Shown: one piece after another, positions 52,424 to 62,000 of the stretch
Position numbering within the stretch: the first letter of the stretch is position 1
How the letters are laid out: each line of letters opens with the position of its first letter
Source: Rubrobacter indicoceani
GTDB lineage: Bacteria; Actinomycetota; Rubrobacteria; Rubrobacterales; Rubrobacteraceae
Direction: 5' to 3'
Length of the DNA stretch: 64,000 nt
Assembly (NCBI RefSeq): GCF_003568865.1
Contig: NZ_CP031115.1
Location: 1,426,001 to 1,490,000 of the forward strand
Made by a program: the position numbers and the translations under genes
The notes under the pieces: generated by a model
What the model was told of the DNA's origin: nothing
Databases searched by the model: none
The model's input: the letters and a program-made list of their open reading frames with translations, nothing else

Positions 52424-53497
52424 CTACGGCTTACAACGCAGTTTCTCTACAACGCCCTCTAGGATAGCGCGTGCCACGTCGCTTTTCGCGGCCTTCTGCA
52501 CAAATCGCTCCGATTCCGGGCCTACTATCACCACTTCGTTGTTCTCGGTCCCGAATCCGACATCGGATCTGGATATATCGTTCCCAACGATAAAGTCCGC
52601 GCCTTTTCTTGTCAGTTTCTCCCGCGCGTCCGGCGCCGGGTCGCCATGCGTGGCCGCAAACCCGACCAGGACAAGCTCCGGAAACCTCTCCCGTATTCCC
52701 CCCAGAACGTCGCTCGTCGCCGTGAGTTCGAGCGTCAGCGTCTTGCTTGCGCCGCGGCGGATCTTCCCCTCCGGCACCGAAGCCGGGGTGAAGTCCGAGA
52801 CCGCCGCCGCCATAACAAGAACATCCGCCCCCGAAACGGCCTCGTGGACGGCCCGCTCCATCTCCCCGACCGTCTCGACCGCAACCCACGAAACCCCCGG
52901 CTCGCGCACCGGGATGTTCGCCGCGACGACCACAACCTCCGCCCCGAGAAGCCGGGCCTCCCGCGCAACCGCAAGGCCCATCTTCCCCGACGACCGGTTC
53001 CCGATAAACCGGACGGAATCTATCGGCTCGTGCGTACCGCCCGCCGTGACCACGACGCGCCGCCCCGCCAGCGGTCCGCTCAACTCGGCCAGCTCCCCGA
53101 GCACCTCCAGCGCAACGGCCTCCACACCCGCGTTCTCAAGAACCCGGACGCCGTCCTGCACCAGAGACTCGATGTTCCGCAGCACGGCCGGGTTGGCCGC
53201 GCTGGCCCCGTCAAGCTCCGGCACCACAAAGGTCGGGCCGCTTCCGAGCGGCTCAAGACCCCGCGCAAGCCGGGCGACCGTCCCAATTGTAGCGGGAAAA
53301 CAAACGGTAGCTTCGGGCTCTTCGGACGGGGTTTCGATCACCTTCGCGCCGACCGCCGCAAACGACGAAGGCCCGGCGAAAAGCCGGGCCCGGTCGTTGA
53401 GCATGACGTCTACTCGGTGTCCCGCCGAGACAAGCTCGCAGGCCAGTTTCGGAGCCTCTACCGCACCGAAAGCCGCCCCGACGGCGAGCAGGATCAC
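52424..53497 (-). CDS. coaBC: CoaBC with intact synthetase and degenerate decarboxylase domain
   Basis: Coenzyme A biosynthesis (357 aa, shorter than the usual ~400). The C-terminal phosphopantothenoylcysteine synthetase is intact: [51 protein letters not shown]. The N-terminal flavoprotein half keeps only its outline ([45 protein letters not shown]). The catalytic His of the HIxLxxWAD segment and the PAMNxxM loop are missing. Position beside rpoZ and metK is standard. Confidence 0.9.
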   Translation of the reverse strand: MILLAVGAAFGAVEAPKLACELVSAGHRVDVMLNDRARLFAGPSSFAAVGAKVIETPSEEPEATVCFPATIGTVARLARGLEPLGSGPTFVVPELDGASAANPAVLRNIESLVQDGVRVLENAGVEAVALEVLGELAELSGPLAGRRVVVTAGGTHEPIDSVRFIGNRSSGKMGLAVAREARLLGAEVVVVAANIPVREPGVSWVAVETVGEMERAVHEAVSGADVLVMAAAVSDFTPASVPEGKIRRGASKTLTLELTATSDVLGGIRERFPELVLVGFAATHGDPAPDAREKLTRKGADFIVGNDISRSDVGFGTENNEVVIVGPESERFVQKAAKSDVARAILEGVVEKLRCKP

Positions 53498-53525
53498 GGC
53501 TTCGGCGGCGGGACGGTCGTTGTCT

Positions 53526-53960
53526 TTAAGCCGCGCCCGCGCCTTCCGCTTCTTCCCCGTCTACGGTGTCGTCGACCGCGACCTCGGCATCCTCAGCCGG
53601 GACTCCGTCCACCTCGACGGCGTCCGGGGCGGCCGCAGACTCCGAGACATCCTCGTCGGCGTCGGCTATCTCCGGCGTCTCGGGGATTTCGGCCTCCTGC
53701 GCCGGGGTTTCGGGCTCCTCTTCCTCCCGGAAGGCCGCCACGAGCTGTCCATCGCGGAGTTCCTCTATAGCGATGCTTATGGGGTGCTGCGAACGGGTGT
53801 GGACCTGCGGTCCGGGAATCCCAAGCGACTCGTTCAGGCCGAGCGTCGCGGTGTAGTCGTTGATCTGCCGCGCTCGCCGGGCCGCCGCCAGTACCAGGCC
53901 GTAGCGCGAATCGACCTTCCCCGAATCGAGCAGTTCGTCTACCTTGAGTTCGTTCAGCAT
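53526..53960 (-). CDS. rpoZ: RNA polymerase omega subunit with acidic tail
   Basis: The core (VDELLDSGKVDSRYGLVLAAARRARQIND, then ISIAIEELRDGQLVA) is the omega fold. The C-terminal ~65 residues are an unusual Glu/Asp/Ala/Pro-rich tail (EEEEPETPAQEAEIPETPEIADADED and further), doubling the protein to 144 aa. Tails of this kind occur in some actinobacteria and their role is unknown. Confidence 0.94.
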   Translation of the reverse strand: MLNELKVDELLDSGKVDSRYGLVLAAARRARQINDYTATLGLNESLGIPGPQVHTRSQHPISIAIEELRDGQLVAAFREEEEPETPAQEAEIPETPEIADADEDVSESAAAPDAVEVDGVPAEDAEVAVDDTVDGEEAEGAGAA

Positions 53961-54000
53961 GCTGCCTCCCGGCCCCTTTCGGAGCGTTGGTTTAATTTGT

Positions 54001-54558
54001 TCAACCGACTATTCGACGCATCAGAGCGATTATCTCTTCGGTCGCCCGTTCCCGATCGGCGTTTACTATCTCGTGGTCGAACTCGGTCCTTGCCGCGACC
54101 TCGAGTTCCGCCGTCGCCATGCGGGTCTCCACGGCGTCGCCGGTCTCGGTCTTCCGACCTTCTAGCCGCTTTCGCGTCTCCGCAAGGGATGGAGCCCGGA
54201 CAAAGATCATCTCGGCGTCCGGCCTTTTCCTGCGAACGAGCCGGGCCCCCTGAAGTTCTATTTCAAGGATAACCGACCGCCCCGCCGCCAAATATTCCTC
54301 GACCTTGCGCTCCGGCGTCCCGTAGAGATTACCCGAGTACTCGGCCCATTCAAGGAACTCGCCTTCCTCTATCCACCGCTCAAAGGTCTCCCGGTCAAGG
54401 AAAATGTACTCCCGACCGTCGACCTCGCCCTCGCGAGGCTTCCTCGTCGTAGCGGAGATCGAGTACCCGAGATCCGGGATGGCATCGAGCGAGGCTTTTA
54501 TCAACGTGGATTTCCCCGCCCCCGAAGGCCCGGAAACAACGATTAAAGCTCCTCGCAC
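54001..54558 (-). CDS. gmk: Guanylate kinase
   Basis: GMP to GDP (185 aa). LIVVSGPSGAGKSTLIKA (P-loop), SATTRKPREGEVDGREYIFL (GMP site), and EFLEWAEYSGNLYGTP. It overlaps mihF by 16 bp; the mihF-gmk-rpoZ order is that of all actinobacteria. Confidence 0.97.
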   Translation of the reverse strand: MRGALIVVSGPSGAGKSTLIKASLDAIPDLGYSISATTRKPREGEVDGREYIFLDRETFERWIEEGEFLEWAEYSGNLYGTPERKVEEYLAAGRSVILEIELQGARLVRRKRPDAEMIFVRAPSLAETRKRLEGRKTETGDAVETRMATAELEVAARTEFDHEIVNADRERATEEIIALMRRIVG

Positions 54559-54866
54559 CCGAGCGTCCTTACCAGCCGGTCGCGCTGTCCATGCGTCAAC
54601 CCGACAAGGGTCTTGGAGCGGCTGATCCCGGCCTCCTTCATGATGCGGTTTACCTTGATCCTGCCCATACCCCGCATAGCGAGCAGCATCTCCTCGACCT
54701 TTGCCCCCTTCAACTCCTCCGAAGGGTCCATCAGAAGGTCGTGGATGGCGAGCCGACCGCTCTTCAGGTCGCGCTTGGCGTCGGCCCGCGCGAAGCGTAT
54801 GCGGTTGGCCTGCTCCAGCGCACTCAACCGCTCTTCGGAGGTGCGTTCCGGCGTTCTTTTCAACAT
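54543..54866 (-). CDS. mihF: Actinobacterial integration host factor (mIHF)
   Basis: Nucleoid protein with an S13-like helix-two-turn-helix (107 aa). RFARADAKRDLKSGRLAIHDLLM and MLLAMRGMGRIKVNRIMKEAGISRSKTLVGLTHGQRDRLV match the family. Among ATG 54866, ATG 54875 and longer frames, 54866 is preferred because a perfect TATAAT ends exactly 7 nt before it, which predicts a leaderless mRNA. First gene of the gmk-rpoZ-coaBC operon. Confidence 0.94.
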   Translation of the reverse strand: MLKRTPERTSEERLSALEQANRIRFARADAKRDLKSGRLAIHDLLMDPSEELKGAKVEEMLLAMRGMGRIKVNRIMKEAGISRSKTLVGLTHGQRDRLVRTLGCEEL

Positions 54867-54873
54867 GCTTGTC

Positions 54874-54879
54874 ATTATA
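54874..54879 (-). promoter_or_regulatory. -10 box of mihF, leaderless transcript
   Basis: A perfect TATAAT on the - strand with 7 nt before ATG 54866 and no Shine-Dalgarno. It is the third case of this geometry in the window (ftsK, rsiG). No clear -35 hexamer is visible at 17 bp. Confidence 0.55.
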
Positions 54880-55023
54880 CTACCCACCCGCTGCCCGACA
54901 CGACCGATAAGCCCTGACGCCGTAAGCCCCGTTTGCTTGCAACCTGCGAGATCCAGCGAGGTTCTCTCCCAACACCAGCCTTTCACCTGACCGTCTCGAA
55001 CCCTGCCGATGCGAGCTGCCTTT

Positions 55024-55836
55024 TCAGCGTCTGAGGGCGACTGCTTCCAGGTACTCGGACGGCACGACGAGCGTTTCGTCGCCGGAGATGTTCCGCTTGT
55101 CGAGAAGGTCTTTGAGGTCCGCCGCCAGAGCCTCCTTGCCTTCGGGATCGAGGGCTGCGAAAGCCCTCACCGTCGGGCCGTAGTAGTCGCGGAACCACTC
55201 AACGAAATGGTCAGCCGATGGATAACGGAAGTTGTAGATTCTGCGTGTTGCATCGAGCGAGGAGATTTCCTCTCCAAAGAGTTCTACGAGCCTGTCTTCG
55301 GTCCCCCATAGAGGCGGTGGTTTTATGCCGGGGGGCGGAGGGACATGTCCTGCGACGGTCTTGAGCATCTGTCCGGTAAAGCCCCCGGGGGTCCAGCTTG
55401 CGAGGCCGATCTTCCCTCCCGGGCGGCAGACCCGGAGTAGTTCGCTTGCGGCTTGCTCCTGCCTTGGGCAAAACATCACCCCGATGGTCGAGAGAACCAC
55501 GTCGAAGGAACCATCAGCGTAAGACAATTGCTCAGCGTCGCCGACCTCGAAGGTTATGTCCATACCTTCGGCTTCGGCCCGATGGCGGGCATGTTCGATG
55601 GATTCGGGGGCGAGGTCCATCCCGGTGACCTCGCAGAAGCGCCGGGCGGCGGAGATGGCAGTGTTGCCGGAACCGGTCGCCACATCAAGGACTTTGCAGC
55701 CGGAGCGGAGGTCTGCGGCCTCGCACAACGACTCGCCAATGAGGACCAGGGGGTTACCGATCCTGGCGTACTCGCCCGAGGTCCATACTTTCCTCATGCG
55801 CTCCTTGATGGCGCTAATGTCGGGTTGGATGGTCAT
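55024..55836 (-). CDS. UbiE-like class I SAM-dependent methyltransferase
   Basis: A 270-residue methyltransferase: SAM motif I VLDVATGSGNTAISAARR, acidic motif in VTGMDLAPESIEHARHRA, GDAEQLSYADGSFDVVLSTIGVMF and LLRVCRPGGKIGLASWTPGG. Substrate unknown. It is the left end of the accessory block, downstream of the FAD oxidase on the same strand with a 178-bp gap in which I see no repeat element or gene. ATG 55836 has a GGAGG site upstream. Confidence 0.9.
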   Translation of the reverse strand: MTIQPDISAIKERMRKVWTSGEYARIGNPLVLIGESLCEAADLRSGCKVLDVATGSGNTAISAARRFCEVTGMDLAPESIEHARHRAEAEGMDITFEVGDAEQLSYADGSFDVVLSTIGVMFCPRQEQAASELLRVCRPGGKIGLASWTPGGFTGQMLKTVAGHVPPPPGIKPPPLWGTEDRLVELFGEEISSLDATRRIYNFRYPSADHFVEWFRDYYGPTVRAFAALDPEGKEALAADLKDLLDKRNISGDETLVVPSEYLEAVALRR

Positions 55837-56014
55837 GGTGTTGCCTCCTCCTGCTGGTTGCGTTCGATAACTTTACTGGAGATCCAGCACTGCGCTTTCT
55901 TTTGAGTGACCCGACTACGACAAGTTCTTTTGTGGCTCGACCTCCTCGTGTCCGATCCGTACGGGGGCGTGCGCCGCACTACCTTCTTTTCGCACTTGTA
56001 TTTCGCGCTTCTCC

Positions 56015-57406
56015 TTACGACTTGATGTTCTGGTTTGTGTGGAAGAGATTTTCGGGATCGTACTTGCGTTTGACCCTTAAAAGCCTTTTGTAGTTCTCGC
56101 GGTAGGAGGCCCTTACTCGATCCTGGCCCTCCTCCATCATCATATTCACGTAAGCTCCGCCGGAAGAGTACGGGTGGATAGCCTCCCAGTAATCTTTCGC
56201 CCACCCCGTGATGCGCTCGCGATTCGCCGGGTCCGGGTCCACCCCCGCGATGACCATCCCCCATCTCGCCTCCCGGTAGCTCCACGCTGTCTCGGTCCCC
56301 CCGACCCGGTGGGCCGCGCCGTCTACCGGATATAGGTGCATGGTGGACTGCATCGTCGGAGCCGCCGCGTGCTCGATGTGCGCTTCGATCGCCTCGTCGC
56401 TGATCTCGGTGATAAAGTCGGCCTTCCAGTACCACTGATGACCCGGCGGATAAAGCCCGTCGAAGGCGCTTTGCAGTGCCGGATAGGGCATCTCCTGCAC
56501 GCCATGCAAGACCGGCGGACCGACCCTCCGCACCGGCGCGAATATTTCGTCGGCATGTTCTTCCGGTCCGGTGTAGCACCAGACGACGCCGCACACCTTT
56601 TTCAGGTGGAGCTCTTCGGGGAAGGGTGGGCCGGGCGGCACGGTCAGGAACGCAAAGAACCCGTTGAGGTCTTCGGGGGCGTTCGCTATAAAGTCCCGGT
56701 ACCAGCGCATAACCTCCGGGGCTTGATCCAGCGTCCAGAGCGTTGGTCCGCCGATGACTTTCCGTATAGGATGGAGCCGGAACTCAAAGGATGTCACGAC
56801 GCCGAAGTTTCCCCCACCGCCGCGCACTGCCCAGAAAAGATCCTCGTTCTCGTCGGCGTTGGCCTGAACGAAACTCCCGTCAGCGAGAACCATATCCACC
56901 CCTATCAGATTGTCTATGGTCAGGCCACACTTTCTGGTGAGGTGTCCGAGACCTCCGCCGAGGGTCAACCCTCCGACGCCCGTCGTCGAGATAATGCCGC
57001 TCGGGGTGGCTAAGCCAAAGGCGTGAGTGGCGTGATCCACATCCCCCCACGTCGCCCCGCCCTCGACCCGGACGGTACGCTTTGCCGGATCCACGCGACA
57101 GCCTTTCATCTCCGAAAGGTCTACGACGAGTCCGCCCTCGCAGGTTCCGAGCCCGGCGCCGTTGTGTCCACCGCCTCTGACGGCGAGGATAAGCCCATGC
57201 TCGCGAGCAAAGTTCACACAGGCGATGACATCGGCGGTGTCGGTACAGCGGGCTACAAGCGCCGGACGCTTGTTTATCATCGCGTTGTAGACTTTGCGCG
57301 CTTTCTCATATCCTTCGTCTCCGGGTGAGATCAACGCGCCCCGCAACTCCGCCCGGAGATCCTCGACGACGGGTTGTTCCGGCGCCGGGAGGGTGGTATC
57401 CGTCAT
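56015..57406 (-). CDS. Berberine-bridge-type FAD-linked oxidase
   Basis: A 463-residue oxidase. The FAD_binding_4 domain has VRGGGHNGAGLGTCEGGLVVDLSEMKG, the His being the 8-alpha attachment site, and TTGVGGLTLGGGLGHLTRKCGLTIDNL. A C-terminal BBE motif (PYSSGGAYVNMMMEEG, YDPENLFHTNQNI) is present. The second (6-S-cysteinyl) FAD attachment Cys of bicovalent members (GVCP) is replaced (GIIST), so one covalent link is expected. Substrate unknown: sugars, alkaloids and polyketides are all used in this family. ATG 57406 has AAAGGAGG 8 nt upstream, and a SARP-like element lies 57-62 bp before. Confidence 0.92.
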   Translation of the reverse strand: MTDTTLPAPEQPVVEDLRAELRGALISPGDEGYEKARKVYNAMINKRPALVARCTDTADVIACVNFAREHGLILAVRGGGHNGAGLGTCEGGLVVDLSEMKGCRVDPAKRTVRVEGGATWGDVDHATHAFGLATPSGIISTTGVGGLTLGGGLGHLTRKCGLTIDNLIGVDMVLADGSFVQANADENEDLFWAVRGGGGNFGVVTSFEFRLHPIRKVIGGPTLWTLDQAPEVMRWYRDFIANAPEDLNGFFAFLTVPPGPPFPEELHLKKVCGVVWCYTGPEEHADEIFAPVRRVGPPVLHGVQEMPYPALQSAFDGLYPPGHQWYWKADFITEISDEAIEAHIEHAAAPTMQSTMHLYPVDGAAHRVGGTETAWSYREARWGMVIAGVDPDPANRERITGWAKDYWEAIHPYSSGGAYVNMMMEEGQDRVRASYRENYKRLLRVKRKYDPENLFHTNQNIKS

Positions 57407-57444
57407 GGTTTCTTTCCTCCTTTGTCTTTGCCTGCCTGTGTTCC

Positions 57445-57487
57445 GAAGACTAGAAAATCGGGGTTACGCTTTTGTTACGGAGCCGAA
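57445..57487 (-). promoter_or_regulatory. SARP-type operator copy 1, 11-bp direct repeats
   Basis: GTTACG at 57463-57468 and again at 57474-57479: identical hexamers with an 11-bp period, one DNA turn, the layout of known SARP sites. The whole 43-bp element (57445-57487) matches 34 of 43 positions with the copy at 58936-58978. It precedes the FAD oxidase gene. On the - strand a TCTAGT lies 8 bp past the repeats, a possible -10. Confidence 0.6.
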
Positions 57488-57554
57488 TCTCGCTCTTGAA
57501 CACAGCGTCCTGCTTTATCTTTGTGCTTATAACCGACCGGTCGCTCTCTCCCGG

Positions 57555-58343
57555 TCAGAGCGTTCTAGCGACCACCCGGGCTCCCCAGATTATGAGCAGC
57601 ACGCCGGCGGCCTGTCCCACCCGATGTCCCGCCGGAACGACCTTCTCGAGAAGCACAAACGCCGCGAGAGCGGCCATCCAGAGCAGGTTCATAACACCGA
57701 GCACGAACATCAGAGCCGTGATCGCCCAGCAACAGCCCGCACAGTAGGCTCCGTGGCGAAGCCCCATCACGAGCGCGCCGCCGGAACCGGAACGCCACTC
57801 GGCCAGAAGAAAACCCACGGGCGTGCGGCAACGGTCGAGGCACGCATATTTGAGCGGGGTCAGTTGGAACGCCCCCGCCGTGAAGAGCAGACCGCCGGCG
57901 AGGTAAGGACTCATGCTCGCCCCCATCGCTGATAGCACGGCGGCCGCCTGAAGCCCCCCTTGAGCAAAGGCCGCCAACGCGCTGTATACCATCCAGACGG
58001 TCGCGTACCCAAGCACGAACAGCCCAGTCCGGGCAAAGGTTCGAGCGTCGCTTTGGCGCCGTTCAAGTGACGAGAAGGTCAGGATCATCGGCGAGGCCGA
58101 GGGCAGCATCATCCCAACCATCATCACGGACCATATGGCAAAGGCGGAGAGGAAGCCTGAGAGACCCCACGCCTGCCCCTGGGGCGAAGACATCTCCATG
58201 TGCATCCCGTGCACGCTCCGGACCATGTCCGCCAGGTACAGCCAGGAAAGGGCCACAAGGACTGTCAACCCGCCGGTGATGATCAGGCGGTCGCGCCAGA
58301 GTGTCGCCTTTATGGAATCTCCCGTCGACATGTCACGGTCCAA
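57555..58343 (-). CDS. DUF2182 membrane protein (predicted metal-binding)
   Basis: A 262-residue protein with about six membrane segments. Signature blocks WSVMMVGMMLPSASPMILTFSSLERR, ACLDRCRTPVGFLLAEWRSG and GLRHGAYCAGCCWAITALMFVLGVMNLLWMAALA define DUF2182. The Met-rich and Cys-rich motifs sit within or at the edge of membrane helices, consistent with a metal-handling role, but the function is not established. It overlaps the DUF1326 gene, and the pair often travels together. Confidence 0.88.
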   Translation of the reverse strand: MDRDMSTGDSIKATLWRDRLIITGGLTVLVALSWLYLADMVRSVHGMHMEMSSPQGQAWGLSGFLSAFAIWSVMMVGMMLPSASPMILTFSSLERRQSDARTFARTGLFVLGYATVWMVYSALAAFAQGGLQAAAVLSAMGASMSPYLAGGLLFTAGAFQLTPLKYACLDRCRTPVGFLLAEWRSGSGGALVMGLRHGAYCAGCCWAITALMFVLGVMNLLWMAALAAFVLLEKVVPAGHRVGQAAGVLLIIWGARVVARTL

Positions 58344-58815
58344 CGTAGCTGAAGGGCGAAGTCATCGTCTGACGACCGGCGACGTCGAACTCGATGGGCT
58401 CCCACTCGGCCCCACCGAGGTCGCCGATTCCGATCCTGCCCCGCTTTTCGTCGGTTCCGAAGTCAAGCGGGACGGTAGCTACGCCGACGACCTCCCCGAT
58501 AAGCTCGCCGGGGTGCCCGCCGGCCTGTCCGCCGAAGACGTTTCCCAGGGCTTCTTGCTGCTCGGCGCTGGCGCGATCGTCGAGATAGAGGGCCGCCTTC
58601 CAGTCTCCGTCGACCATGTTCCCCGGTGAATGAAGCGCGACAACGACGTTGAGATCGTCGAGCGAGATACCCCCGTAGTTACCCTCGTCTATGTGCCATC
58701 CCACCACGGCGGTGCAGTAACCCTCGGTCGGATCGTTCAGCATGACGCAAGGGCAGGCCGCCTCACAAGTGCAGGCTTCCATGTACGTTCCTTCCAGCTT
58801 CCACTGCTCCGGCAT
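58333..58815 (-). CDS. DUF1326 cysteine-rich protein
   Basis: A 160-residue protein with no membrane segment. The N-terminal cluster ACTCEAACPCVMLNDPTEGYC (Cys15, 17, 21, 23, 34) is the DUF1326 hallmark and likely binds metal. ATG 58815 is chosen for its AAGGGAGA site; TTG 58851 is an upstream alternative. Co-translated with DUF2182, so metal uptake or storage is the shared guess; this is inference. Confidence 0.86.
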   Translation of the reverse strand: MPEQWKLEGTYMEACTCEAACPCVMLNDPTEGYCTAVVGWHIDEGNYGGISLDDLNVVVALHSPGNMVDGDWKAALYLDDRASAEQQEALGNVFGGQAGGHPGELIGEVVGVATVPLDFGTDEKRGRIGIGDLGGAEWEPIEFDVAGRQTMTSPFSYVGP

Positions 58816-58935
58816 AAGATTCAGTCTCCCTTCTCTATTGGCTTCGATCAACCCGCTTGAACCGTTTTACAACCTCCGTGTAAACCCTCTTGTCGTGGCT
58901 CCTTTCCTAATCTCCGTTCTGCGAAGTTCTCGCCG

Positions 58936-58978
58936 GAAGGCTAGCTATCCGGCGTTACGCTTTTGTTTCGGAAGCGAA
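58936..58978. promoter_or_regulatory. SARP-type operator copy 2, 11-bp direct repeats
   Basis: GTTACG (58954-58959) and GTTTCG (58965-58970), again with an 11-bp period. It is the second copy of the 43-bp element seen before the FAD oxidase. It lies between DUF1326 (reading left) and the SARP-like regulator (reading right) and could serve both. On the - strand TAGCTA follows the repeats at a distance compatible with a -10. Confidence 0.6.
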
Positions 58979-59015
58979 AAGTGAAAACCCGCAGGCGACG
59001 TGGAAATCTTGAAAG

Positions 59016-59033
59016 ATCACTCAAATGAGTGAT
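59016..59033. promoter_or_regulatory. 18-bp palindrome at the regulator start
   Basis: ATCACTCA and TGAGTGAT form perfect 8-bp arms around AA. It covers the first possible start codons of the SARP-like regulator and is a plausible operator for a dimeric repressor or for autoregulation. It overlaps a tiny 10-codon frame (ATG 59025) in another phase. Confidence 0.5.
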
Positions 59034-62000
59034 GCGCCCGGTTTCATCGGCCGCTAGGGTAGAACATAAAACAAGCAGATCAATCTCGGGCTTTGAGTTC
59101 GAGAAGGCGGGTTTTGTGGGGTTGAGGATCAAGCTATTTGGCGAGTTCCGCGTCTGGCGCAGCGGAGAAATCGTCGGAAACGAGAAGTGGGACCGCCAGA
59201 AGACGCGCTCGCTTCTGAAACTCCTGCTCACTTGTCCGGGCCGGGTCTTTTCGCGGGACGAGATATTGGAGGCTCTATGGACGGATTCCTCCCCTGCCTC
59301 CGCGGAGAGGAGCCTCCGGGTGACGGTGAGCCTTCTCCGGCGCGCGCTAGAACCCAACCTCGAGCACGGCCCCGGCTCCCGCTACATCATCAGCCAACGA
59401 CCCGGTTACATGTTCGACCGCGAGTCGGCTTGCGAAGTGGATACTTGGGAGTTTGAGAAACACCTGAAAAATGCCGAAGAAGCCCGGAAAGCCGCAAACC
59501 ACGATGAAGCTATCCGCATGTACCGTTTGGCCCTCGATCTCCTGCAGGGCGAGTTCCTAGCTGAAGAGAAGTACGAGGACTGGGCGTTCACCGCCCGCGA
59601 AGATTGGCGGAAGCGACACCTCGTAGCCCTTTCGGAGCTCTCGGAGTGCCTGGCGCAAAAAGGCCGGTACACCGAGGCGATAGAATCATGCGAGCGGGCT
59701 ATGGCCCTCGACAGATATCGTGAGGATCTACGCCGCCGGCTCATCCTCTACCATTACTGTGCCGGAGAGCAAACCCTCGCGCTCCGGGCATACAGATGTT
59801 ACGCCCGGAGGCTGAAAGAAGAGCTCGGCGCCTCCCCTTCGCCGGAGTTGGAAAAGCTGAAAGATCAGGTCGAAGCCCGCGAGGTGCCGGGGGTGGACGG
59901 GTCACGACGTTATCCCAAACCCCGCCACCCCTTGAAACTTCCGTACTCTCTAAGCCGCACACATTTCGTCGGGCGCGACAGAGAATATGCGCTCCTCGTC
60001 GAACGGCTTGGGGAAGCCGGAGAAGGCTCGGGCGGAGCCGTCGCCGTAGAGGGCGAGGCGGGTGTGGGCAAGACGCGCCTCGTCGAGGAGTTTCTGGGAT
60101 ACGCCCGCACACGGGGTGTTCGGGTTCTGTCGGGGCGCTGCTACGAGCAGGAGTTGAGTTCTCCACTGGAGCCGATCCTGGACGCCCTCGGCCCGCCGTC
60201 GGTCGTGGATAAAAAAGCTTCGGAACTTCTCTGGGCTACCGGGTTGCACGAAAACAGCGTCCGGCTCTACCGGACGCTCACACAGAGGCTCATCCACGAG
60301 TCCTCCACCAGCGGCCTCGTTCTCTTTGTGGACGACGTGCAGTGGGCGGATGCCGCGACGCTGGATTTCCTGACCTATGCGGCGCGGCGGCTTTCCGGAG
60401 AGAGAGTTCTGCTCGTGATGACCTACCGCCGGGAGGAGGCACCGGCGCTTGCCGGTTGGATCCAGCATCTCGCGGATCGACGGTCGGTAAAGATATTGAA
60501 CCTCGAACGCCTCTCTTACGACAACACATTGGAGCTTCTCTCCCGCCTGTCGTCGCGGTCTTTCGACGGTCTGCGCTCGATGGCGGACTTTCTCTACCGG
60601 GAATCTGAGGGAAACCCATTCTATACAGTAGAGTATTTGCGGTGGTTGATAGAATCCGGCACCGTCCAGATAGACGCCCGGCGACGCATCTCGGGCCTGA
60701 AGAGCGAAGCGCTCCGGGAGGACGAGCTGCCTTCCAGCGTGCGCTCACTTCTGCGAGCCAGATTTAGCGGCCTCGACGACCAGGCAAAAGAGTTCCTGAA
60801 TACCGCCGCCGTCGTCGGACGCAGCTTTGATTTGTCCCTGATCTCAGCCATCGGCTTACACCGGGAAAACGATATCCTTGCCCTCGTAGAACTTCTGATG
60901 GATTCAAGTCTTATCGTTGAAGCTCCAGAAAAGAACAAGTACCACTTCTCACATGACAAGCTGCGTCAGGCGCTCTACAAGGACATCGGAAGTCTGCGGC
61001 AGAGAAACCTGCATCTGAAAGTAGCCCGGACGCTCGAAAAGTTAGGTAGCGAACCGGCGGAGCTTGCCCACCATTACGTGCGGGCGCAGGCGTGGCCCGA
61101 GGCGTTTGATCGCCTGATAGAAGCTGCTGATAAGGCAAAGGAAGGCTACGCGTGGAAGACCGCTCTTGACTACTATAGCCGGGCACTCGAGATCGTAGAC
61201 AGGCTCCCGGATTCGGACAAGACGAAGTTCGGACTTCTGACGGCGCGGGAGAACCTTCTCGAACACATGGACCGCCAGGAAGAACGGGCGGCGTCGGTGC
61301 GGGAGATGTTCGAGCTTGCGCAACGCCTCGGGGACCGGACACGTCTAGCCGAAGTCCACATCCGGCGCATAGGTACGCTCATGGCCCTTCAAGATCCCGA
61401 AGGCGCCTCACGGGCAGGAGAGGAAGCGTTGAAGATCTTCCGCGAGCTCCAAGACCCGGCGGGTGAGGCTCGGGCGCACCGGGAGATAGGTTACGTCCGC
61501 TGGATGACCCGCGACTACGCAGGCGCGCTGGAGGCTAACCTCCGGTCGCTCTGGCTTCACCGCGAACTCGGCTACCGAAAGGGCGAGGCCGGAGACGCCG
61601 GGAATATAGCCCACGCCTACCGGGGCCTGGGCGACTTCGACAGCGCCCTCCGCTGGAATGAAGAGGCAGTCCGCATAGACAGCGAACTTGGGGACAAGCT
61701 GGGTGAGTCCTTCCGGCTGAACAGCGTCGCAAGCATCCACCGAGAGCGCGGAAACCTCAAGGCCGCGCTTTCCCTGCACGTGAAAAGCCTGTCGCTGCTC
61801 AAAGAACTCGGCGCGAAGAACCTGATGGCCACCCAACACATCAACTGCGGCAGAGTGCAGTTGAGCCTCGGCGCTCCGGAAGGCGCCCTCGAACACTTCC
61901 GCGCCGCCGCCCGCCTCGGTCGGGAGACGGGGTACGCTCGGGATGAGGGGTACGCTCTTGTAGGCGTCGGCGTCTGTCTGGAGCAGTCCGGAGCCTCAAA

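Noticed and set aside
59025-59057. Ten-codon upstream frame (MSDAPGFIGR) overlapping the regulator start
   Set aside because: Too short, with no ribosome site; the palindrome at the same place explains the sequence better.
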